Assembly (NCBI RefSeq): GCF_037975245.1
Contig: NC_092562.1
Coordinates: forward strand, 16,238,521-16,302,520
Origin: Apostichopus japonicus
Lineage: Eukaryota; Echinodermata; Holothuroidea; Aspidochirotida; Stichopodidae
Direction of reading: 5' to 3'
Length of the DNA: 64,000 nt
Part shown: piece after piece, positions 56,397 through 64,000 of the stretch
How positions within the stretch are numbered: the stretch's first letter is position 1
Layout: every line of letters starts with the position of its first letter
Position numbers and translations under genes: made by a program
Notes under the pieces: generated by a model
What the model saw: only the letters and a program-made list of their open reading frames with translations
Database searches by the model: none
What the model was told of the DNA's origin: nothing

Positions 56397-57923
56397 CTGT
56401 AAAAGAAAAGAAATTTCAGTTTGTAAGAGACAGTAGCTACAAAAGTAGATAATACGGGCAACTGATATGGAAGTGTAACTGTGCCACCACAAGCAGGTTA
56501 AAATATGGTCACCAACTAGGTTGGTAAAATAAATGCACCTTGCACATAACAGACAAGTACTAACCCCATCCTCTTTTCCACCTCTCCCCTCCCCCAATAA
56601 TCCCACCCAAAAAATAGGTAAAACAGTATAATTTATCCCTCCAAAAAATGTTCACTTACCTGAATTTCCAAGGCCTTTTTATATTCACCGAGAAGAGCGG
56701 TGTCCCGCTTTCGTTTCGCATTTACTTCATCAATTAACATTTGAGCCTGTTCATTTAACATTTCCCTAGACGAAGACGATGATGTCGATGCTGATTGAGA
56801 TTGTGTTACGTTTACATTGGCCTTGACACCCGTTTCATTTGTAATGGGATTCACATCTGGGCAAGCACCAGGCGGGTCTTCCGTTAGCCCCACTGCTTGG
56901 CTCTCCCTATGAAATAATCAATTAAGTTATTAAATTCTGGGTCATGCATGCAGATATGAAATAATATTTTCTTTAATCTTTTAATTAAAGCAGCTTGGTT
57001 ATAATAAGGTGCAATAAAATCCAATGGCATCAGCAGGTTATAGGGCGGTGCCATTTTTTCTTCTTCTGGAAAGCATAAACATATATCATTAACTTTGCCA
57101 CTTTTTCACACTTCACGGGCTGGAATTTTCTAATTTTGTGTTGTTCTTTGCACACATTGTGAAAATTAAACGGAAACCTGCATCACTGAGTGGCTAATGA
57201 ATTTTGTTTTCATTTGTACCCTTGTGCTCTTCAACTTTTCCACATATGTGCCATTGATCCTCCTCCCAACCCTCCTCCCCTCCCCCTCCCTCTCCCCTTA
57301 TTGCTAGCTATACTGATGGGCTTTATCTACACCAATTGCTCGCACCAAATCCATTTCCAAACTGCAGGGGTAACTAATCTGCATGCACAGCTATAAAATT
57401 TATGCTCTTATTAATGTTTGGACATGTTAATGTGAAAAATTTTTGTTGGTTAAAAATATTAATAACAATAACAGAAGAGGTTTACCGTAAATTTACTTAT
57501 CTTTGAAGTTCAATGCAGATTAAGCAATTATTTATGTTTGGGCATGTTAATGCAAAACATATTGTTGGTAAAAATAATAACTACAACGGAAGAGGTTTTA
57601 CTTTAAGTTTACTTCTCATTGAAGTTCAATGCAGATTAGCACTTACTTATGTTTGGGCATGTTAATGTGAAACATATTGTTGGTAAAGAAAAATTAATAA
57701 CAATAACAGAAGAAGTTTTACTGTAAATTTACTTCTCTTTGAAGTTCAATGCAGATGAATGAAGCAATACATTGAGATATACTGTAGTACATGGTATTGC
57801 TTACCTATGCGTAGATTCTATCTGTGAAATGTCATCAACGTTTTCTTTTGAAGGCTCTTCTTGTTCAATAAGAAGCACATCTTTCTCATGTTTGTGCTGA
57901 CTCTGCTCTGAAGACAATTCCAT
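56217..57923 (-). CDS. SYCE2-like synaptonemal complex central element protein (gene span)
   Basis: The three exons join without frame conflict into about 181 residues from the ATG at 57923; the human protein is a little longer (about 218). SYCE2 forms coiled-coil assemblies with TEX12 in the central element of the synaptonemal complex, which holds homologous chromosomes together in meiotic prophase. The order here is an acidic N-terminal tail, a Ser-rich linker and one long coiled coil of about 85 residues with Leu/Ile heptads. The gene is convergent with vitellogenin, its stop about 2.6 kb past the vitellogenin stop. The assignment rests on resemblance of the coil to my memory of vertebrate SYCE2. 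Another short coiled-coil protein is possible but less likely. Confidence 0.75.
56660..56906 (-). CDS. SYCE2-like, middle coding exon
   Basis: Phase 2 in, 0 out (donor CAG|GTAAGT). The first half is low-complexity (TQSQSASTSSSSS). The second, EQAQMLIDEVNAKRKRDTAL then LGEYKKALEIQ, matches the SYCE2 core ('RAQELIENINKSRQKDHAL'-type). The coil therefore continues directly into the next exon. Confidence 0.8.
57413..57757. repeat. Three tandem copies of a unit of about 115-120 bp
   Basis: TATGTTTGGGCATGTTAATG ... GAAGAGGTTTTAC ... CTTTGAAGTTCAATGCAGAT is repeated three times with about 10% divergence, in the intron before the last two SYCE2-like exons. Confidence 0.9.
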
Positions 57924-57946
57924 TGCACAAGTTGATACTTTTGTGG
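57805..57946 (-). CDS. SYCE2-like, first recognised coding exon
   Basis: Acceptor CACACTTTTCAG, donor CAT AG|GTAAGC. It contains a possible start at 57923 (MELSSEQSQHKHEKD) followed by acidic, weakly conserved sequence, as in the N-terminal tail of the family. Because the exon begins in mid-frame, an upstream exon may exist; I could not find it. Confidence 0.65.
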
Positions 57947-59540
57947 CTGAAAAGTGTGAAAATGCAAAATATGCACTGTTATATTTTCTTTGTTTATACA
58001 TCATTTGAATTTGATACTGTGTTATCATGAAACTTCTGTACAAATAAAGAATTGGCAACAGGGTTTAACCTTAAACAGATGATACATGTACATTCAAATT
58101 AGAAAGCTTTTCTGCACAAGCATTATGTCAGTGACGACCCATCCTGAAATAGTTACTAACCTATTATTTGAAATCATTCGTAGAAATGGTCCCAATAATT
58201 TCGGTTAGCAAATGGTAAAGAGAAAGATATCTGATAAGAAAGTGTATTATGTATATATATATATATATATACACAATATATATACAACATATATACAATC
58301 AAAGTTAACTAGTTGACAATATCAATATTCAATGCTAATTTTTTTAATTTCACTAATCCAAAGAAAAGCAATATCTCCCTCATTCATCTTATAAAGATGA
58401 ATACTGATTAACACAGTTATCATCCAAGGGAACAAAATATTTTAAATTTTGCTGCTTTCTAAGTATCTTGTGACTCAAAAACAAATTAGTTCCGTCAGGT
58501 GGCAACATAGAAACATAAGCATTAACACAAAAACGGGAGAGGGAATAATGGAGGCTGAATGACTTGCATGTTTAAAGAGAATGCTAAATGTGCAAGATCT
58601 TGCAATGTTAATACCATTGTCTAGTGTAAAAAAGTCTGTCACATTTAAAAAAATCCACCAGCAATTAGTATCAACTAACTGTCAACACTTTCATCATAGA
58701 ATTAGCCAACTGAACGTAGCCTAGGCGTTTACTTTTTTGTATGAAAATTGTGTTCCTTACACTAGCCTACAGTGTAATTATAACTCTTGAGACTGATTAG
58801 GAGAGTGTGAAGTGCATAAGCTAGGCATAACTATCAGTCTATGATTTTTAACTTTCTTTAAATAAATGAATGTAAAATTATCAGTTCCTGGGAAATAAAT
58901 ACTTTCATAGCAATGATAAAATCTAAAATAAAATTTGCTACTGTTGTTAGTGTTACTACTAGGCAGTAGCCTAGGCCTAACTGTTATTAACTTACGCCTA
59001 GGACTTGAGTATGACCTAACGTTCGATATTTCTATTAGTACTGCCATACTTGTCCAGTTTAGGCCCTCTATATCGAAACGAATAAAAATCAAGCTTATAG
59101 TTGTAATCAATTTGCAAAACATTTAAGCTTAGGACCTAGCTTGCATTAGCACCTGTTCGCCTCAGTTAGGCTAGGCCCTTGGTGCAGTTCTAACAACGTT
59201 AGGAACGTTAACGCTGACCCCGGCCATTGTCGAGTCAGGCCTTGTATATGTAAAGAAGGTACATGAGCCAATAAAAAAAAATCATGTCATCCAATTTATC
59301 AGAGGGGTCAAAGCATAGTTTACCAATGAAACCGTACTGATGCTGTAATGTGCAAAGTCGGTATCTTGTCCCGAGAAGGTACAAGTTGGCCTAACTTCGG
59401 CAAATTTTACCAAGCCAAAGGTTATCTGTTAGATTAGTTGTTTCACCTACCTTTCAGACTACTGCCAAAGATTGCATGCTGAACGGAATCGGAAAACAGT
59501 ACATATGCCGGTCGTTTTGTGCAAGAGCGGATGAAACGGC
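57947..59540. other. SYCE2-like 5' flank or intron
   Basis: No further exon is recognised. It contains a TA microsatellite (58250-58295) and several 'taggccta'-like words (58960-59175) of the kind common in echinoderm DNA. The SYCE2-like promoter and any 5' exon should lie here. Confidence 0.4.
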
Positions 59541-59546
59541 CTGACG

Positions 59547-59803
59547 TACGGAAGCCGAGATATCGTGTTAGAATGACATGTTATCAGTTACAAGTTACAG
59601 TAACAAAATTCCGACAAAAATTAGATTTTGTCCAGTCACCGAGTTATGCTAACTTGACATGTTCAAAAAAAAAATCACTTTTGCCGAGTGACAGTCTGTT
59701 ACTTGCCCCCCCCCCCCCCCCCACAAAATCGCATTTTTGTCGAGATATTATGGTATTCTAACACGGTATCTCGTCATCTCTCATGCCCCTTCTGGCTTCC
59801 GTA
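59547..59803. mobile_element. Foldback MITE-like element
   Basis: The ends are inverted TACGGAAGCC and, further in, GAGATA(T/C)CGTGTTAGAAT. The right arm has about 20 extra bases between these blocks. An 18-C run lies inside (59705-59722). No clear target duplication was found, so the edges are approximate. Confidence 0.65.
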
Positions 59804-59809
59804 CTAACC

Positions 59810-61320
59810 GTGTATTTTCTGTCCACGAAAAGTGAGCCCTGACAAGGCCGTACGTAGGTCGGTTAGTTAGAGGTTGTAGCAGATGCATTCTTTTGGCTAA
59901 TAACAACATTAATGCTTTATTTGCTTGGAAAAAAAGAGTAACTTGTAAAAGTGCGAAAGAACACTTAAGTTACGAAAAATTATGAAAGATATATATTCGA
60001 ATTTGGAATTGCGTGTCAAACTTTTCTTTATGGCCTACAATTCTTGATGAAACAAACCCAGCCGTGCAACATCCTTGGTATGTGATAGAGATAATGTGAG
60101 AAAGAACGTCTCGAAACAGCTAAGAACAAAATCTTATTATCTATTATGTATTTGTAGATATTTGATATCGTAATACATCCAAACCACCGGGCTGACATAA
60201 TTTATAACACATGTACATACGCAAAGTCGTAACTAACAATTGTAGTTGAAATTATGGAAATAATAGCATCATGTTTCATCAAGCCCTCTTAGAGAAAGAA
60301 CATTTTCTCAAAGGTGGTGGGAACCTCGCCCCGAACTGACGTAAGCAAAATTTTGTACCCCCACCTCTAACACATCAAATTCGTAACTTGTGGGTATAAC
60401 GTAATGATGCATGGTGATATGAAAAGACATATTTCAGTACATGCTTTAAACTGACATTCCCTGACTCTTAAAACGCAAACAAAGTTTGGCTGTTCCATAT
60501 TCACACCACTCTGAACAGTGAGATCGTCGGCGAGCTGGCTGAGGTGTGTTTAAATTTAACGTATTGTAGAGGACATCGTTGACAAAATTAACTGAATCTT
60601 GAGGCTTTGAGTTCAAAATGCAAATTTGATAACTGTATTGAATCGGAATCGATTAAATGATTACTGGTATAGACACACCTGGCTGCCTGGTCTGGGTACC
60701 TTAAGTCCAAATCCGAGTCCATATGTCCACAGTGGCGTTCACGGGATTTCCCCGAATGAGTGAGGTATAGGAGCATGGCATTTTATGGAAGCCTTGCACG
60801 AATGATTTTATAAGGATAGAGTGTGACCCCTGGGGTAATTGAAGTGGCCCATCTAGGGGATCCGGGGTCCTTCCCCAGAAAAGAAAAAGAAAAGCTTAGA
60901 CGTCAAATAATGCATTTTAGACTACAATGGTGTAAGTATTATTAGCTCTTTCCCAGCCTATTCTAAAAAAATCACCTCATGCACTGACGATTGCTTGAGT
61001 CTTTGTGCAAGACACTGGCACGTGTGAAAAGGGAACCTGAGTCGTGACTCGAGTACTTTGACCCTGACACCACCAGTAGGCTATACGGTACTGTTAATAA
61101 AGGAACTATATATGTTCAGCGATGTGTAACATAATTTTCAAATATTGTAAATATAAGGTGATTTTTAAACTTCCTCGTTAACAGAAGTAATAATCTATCG
61201 CCCTGACACTTCATATAGCCTACTGCGTATCATTTATAGTTTGGATCAAGCGCCGTTGTTGCAAGTTCTGCAGATTTGTATTAACACGCAGTTCCGTTTG
61301 AGTGGAGGATTCTATGAATT
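59810..61320. promoter_or_regulatory. Upstream region of the Tie-like gene, no element identified
   Basis: AT-rich DNA without recognisable exons. A GGATCCGGGGTCCTTCCCCA stretch near 60,857 looks like part of a dispersed repeat. The 5' UTR and promoter of the + strand receptor-like gene should be here, but I see no decisive core motif. Confidence 0.35.
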
Positions 61321-61426
61321 ATGATTCGTGGGAAACTTATCAAAGCTTATCTTCTCTGCCTTGTTTTATCTTTCAATTTTATCTTTGAGAAGTCATTCGT
61401 GAAGTCCAGTTCATGTAGCAGGAAAG
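61321..61426 (+). CDS. Tie-like exon 1 (signal peptide)
   Basis: [20 protein letters not shown] has a basic start and a hydrophobic core, a good secretion signal. The donor AAA G|GTAAGC is in phase 1 and joins exon 2 as K-D-K-I-K. Confidence 0.72.
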
Positions 61427-61515
61427 GTAAGCTGTGCCACTTGTATCGAACAATGCTATAGTTACGTTTTGGGGAGTCATATTTTGTAGTATGTATATGT
61501 ATATGTGTATATATA

Positions 61516-61602
<87 letters not shown>

Positions 61603-63259
61603 TCGTTAAATTCAAACAGAGCCCCGTCACTGACGTTTTCATTATCATCATCGTCATCATTATATCGTCGTCGTCAAATAAATTGTTAAATAACGACTAT
61701 AAAAAAAAGAAATGAGAGAGCCAGGTTCAATGCAACTTTGTTCATTTCGTTTTCTTGATTGCAGATAAGATTAAGATGACTGTAATGTCATTTATGTCAC
61801 AAGATTCGGCTTCTTTTATCAGCGAACCTCATCCACACTTTGAATGTTATCTTGGAAAACCAGACGGAGACGCGGCTGTGTCAGCAGTTAGAGGGTATGA
61901 TACCCGGACAATTGCTTCGGGTGATATCCCTCTTCACCCTGAACCTTCAGTGGATGACATGTTGATTTCTGGTCTACCCTCTTCGAACGTAACTGGTTTC
62001 AATGTTTCCTTGATTCCAGTAATGAACAATGCATTTGGTGTTTATAATTGTACAGCGGTGAAAGCTGACAGAGACGATACAACTATTATGGTTATCTTCC
62101 TACATGCTGACCGTAAGTTACACTTTCTGATTAGGATACAAAACTAGTATTTTCCAGGCTTTAAATTGAACGTCTACAGAGGCGTCTTCATATGAGGAAG
62201 GTAAGACTACATCATGCTTTCATCCGTGCCCCGCCCACCTCCTCCCGATCACTCAAGTTATCGCCAGACCTATATGTATATACGTATGTAAATTGACGAC
62301 ACTGAAACGGCAAAAAGTGTGTTGTGAAGTTGATGACAGTCAGATTTATCACGTATCAGTTAATGTTCTTAATGTGTTAACAGATGCATATGAGTATAAA
62401 AATGAATCAAAACGAGAACAGCATGGCCAATTTAAGTTCCTTCTCGAAGAATGCAAACTGCTAGAATTATTACATTGCTTACTAGAGACTTGCTACGAAA
62501 TCGATTTCAAAACTTTACTCATTTAAATCATTTAGATTTTCTGTATGTTGGGTTTTGATTCTATGGATTAAGTTGTTAACGACGTATTCGTCGTTTTAGC
62601 AGTGAAATCATCACGTCAGATGATCTATATGTAAAGCCATATTATAATGTTTTCTCCAGACAAGGAAATTGATAATGAATCGACCTGAAAATATAGTGAC
62701 TAGTTCGTTCTGCCTGTATGTTTACTACACAAGAAGAACACTCCCCCGCTGCCCCGAAAGAAATACTCTTCGCGAAGATGACACGTCTAATTATAGCAAT
62801 ACTCCAATCATAAAAACTATATGGATATTTATATTCATGCGGCGCTCTCATTTACATCCCATGCCGTCTCGTTTATTTTGACCGTTATGCTTGCTATGAA
62901 CATATGCTTCATATATAACCAAATACTCACGGTATAGTTATATTAATTAAAACCAGCAAAATGAAATGTGACTGAACATAATATTGAACACCCTGCAGCC
63001 TACGTCGTCCCCGTGGATGGGCAACATACCCAGACAGTGAATGATGGAGATCTAGGAGTTGTTCTCGATATGGAATGGTCGTTCACTGGTTTTGATCCAA
63101 GATGGAGGGTCAATGGATCTTTGCCTATTGATACCAATGAAGACTATGACATCATCAGCAATAGAGGAGCTCGTGCTGAAGATAATGGTCTCTACGAGGG
63201 CCATCCGAGGACGATCAGAAACGACGGACGTCATGTGCTACGCAGGCTGATTGTTCGAG
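61321..63259 (+). CDS. Tie-like receptor, N-terminal part (three exons, continues past the window)
   Basis: Exons 61321-61426, 61765-62112 and 62999-63259 join in frame, each intron in phase 1, as usual for modular extracellular proteins. They encode a signal peptide and two Ig-like modules, and the last exon ends CGA G|GTAAGG, so the gene continues to the right. The second module ends NGLYEGHPR ... RRLIVRG. This matches the end of the second Ig domain of Tie receptors, where DAGVYSARY ... TRLIVR precedes the EGF repeats. Tie receptors are membrane tyrosine kinases that bind angiopoietins; in echinoderms similar genes exist in several copies. No EGF or kinase part is visible, so the protein could instead be another Ig/EGF receptor. 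Confidence 0.65.
61493..61598. repeat. (TA)n microsatellite
   Basis: About 100 bp of almost pure TA with a short ACATATACAT interruption, in intron 1 of the Tie-like gene. Confidence 0.95.
61765..62112 (+). CDS. Tie-like exon 2 (Ig-like module 1)
   Basis: Acceptor TTGATTGCAG; 116 complete codons plus split codons at each end, phase 1/1. HFECYLG and FGVYNCTAV place the two Ig cysteines and the Y-x-C core motif. Sequons NVT, NVS and NCT are present. Donor GAC C|GTAAGT. Confidence 0.78.
62999..63259 (+). CDS. Tie-like exon 3 (Ig-like module 2)
   Basis: Acceptor CACCCTGCAG, phase 1/1. [12 protein letters not shown] and [15 protein letters not shown] followed by RRLIVRG resemble the cysteine-poor second Ig domain of Tie2. 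Donor CGA G|GTAAGG. Confidence 0.78.
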
Positions 63260-63284
63260 GTAAGGATCAGTGACGTGTTCAGGG

Positions 63285-63660
63285 TCTAGTTTAGTAGAAA
63301 AAAAAAGGATCAGGAGGGACACTTAAGTCCCCATCAAGGACCCTATAGAGAGAAAAAAAAACTGAAGACACAAACACTCAGACCCGATTACAATGCTTAA
63401 AGTGCTAGTCCAAAGCATTCTTAAACCCATTGACACTATACTTGCAAGTACAACTTTCTCAGGCAAACCATTCCACTCATTCACAACCGTATTAGAACAA
63501 GTTATGCCGAATATTAATCCTACTATGTGACTTTTGGAGTTTAAGACAATGACCTCTAGTACAACTACTGTTAGCAAACATGAAAAAGTCGGTAAAGGAT
63601 AAATTGTCGAAACCATACACAATCTTGAAAACCTGGATCAAGTCCCCAGGGTGCTTTTAA
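63285..63660 (-). mobile_element. CR1-like non-LTR retrotransposon, 3' fragment
   Basis: On the - strand it encodes the C-terminal end of a reverse transcriptase: GDLIQVFKIVYGF, then FMFANSSCTRGHCLKLQKS, then after a stop and frameshift VNEWNGLPEKVV. These are the usual end motifs of CR1/L2-type polymerases. It is followed by the same 3' sequence found at 8.1 and 11.6 kb. It is inactive, 5'-truncated, and lies in intron 3 of the Tie-like gene. Confidence 0.85.
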
Positions 63661-64000
63661 AGGTGTGAGGGGAGGCTTAATTTTCCCTACTTATTAAAGA
63701 AGGGGAATGCATGAACCTAACTTCTGAATGGCCGTTCTGGTCCGGAGGGAGAAGTCTAACTATTCATCATAGACCGAAAGTTTGCCCATGCCTGACGATC
63801 GGGCTACGGCGGGGAAGGGAGAATCATCAACTCTCCTCCAATTGGAGTACGTAACTGGCAACATTTATTGTCTTAGACTGATTTTGTATGCATTTCGTCA
63901 CTTATCACTTCATGTATCAGACCATGTAGAAAGAGGATCGAGGGATCAGGGATAGGGCAGCAATCTCCCGGAGGAAGATTCGTGGGAAATGACTTTGATT
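63661..64000. other. Intron 3 of the Tie-like gene, nothing recognised
   Basis: No exon or repeat end can be supported before the window ends. Confidence 0.5.

Noticed and set aside
63323..63622. 99-residue open frame on the - strand as a host gene
   Set aside because: It contains reverse-transcriptase end motifs in two frames with a stop and frameshift, so it is a dead retrotransposon.

Overview
The window is nuclear DNA from a metazoan. It is AT-rich, its genes are split into many short exons with GT-AG introns, and it carries tRNA-derived SINE, CR1-like, hAT-like and TTAA-flanked elements. The gene content (a vitellogenin with a serine-rich, phosvitin-like exon, a SYCE2-like meiotic protein and a Tie-like receptor) points to an invertebrate deuterostome. 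The frequent 'taggccta'-type words and the repeat types suggest an echinoderm. The class is not certain from sequence alone.

Layout. (1) About 3.8-5.6 kb, + strand: the last three exons of an unidentified gene, with a 26-bp tandem array in its probable 3' UTR. (2) 7.985-53.627 kb, + strand: one large vitellogenin gene, rebuilt here as 34 exons (about 1,846 residues). It runs from a signal peptide split by an intron, through the lipid-transfer module, a 262-codon Ser/Asp/His-rich exon and a light-chain-like region, to a C-terminal von Willebrand type D domain with CGTCG-FNG. All junctions keep the reading frame except exon 16 to 17, where a small exon is missing from my model or the frame is broken. 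(3) 56.217-57.946 kb, - strand: three exons of a SYCE2-like synaptonemal-complex protein, tail-to-tail with vitellogenin. (4) 61.321 kb to beyond the window, + strand: the first three coding exons of a secreted or membrane protein with two Ig-like modules, most like the N-terminus of Tie/angiopoietin receptors.

Mobile DNA fills much of the introns and spacers. Perfect target-site duplications identify several insertions: three hAT-type elements with 8-bp duplications (1,563; 27,226; 37,254), a second copy of the last (26,841), TTAA-flanked elements (17,289; 42,526; 49,469) and a 146-bp inverted-repeat element with a 4-bp duplication (30,993). The most unusual is a 3.16-kb TTAA element in vitellogenin intron 25. 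It holds a decayed THAP domain on the - strand and, on the + strand, a decayed gene whose last exon resembles the cytoplasmic 'ballast' domain of the P2X7 receptor. Several minisatellites are also present; one in intron 24 is about 1 kb long and has higher-order structure.

Vitellogenin is yolk lipoprotein and SYCE2 acts in meiotic synapsis, so two reproduction-related genes are neighbours. Nothing in the sequence shows that they are co-regulated.
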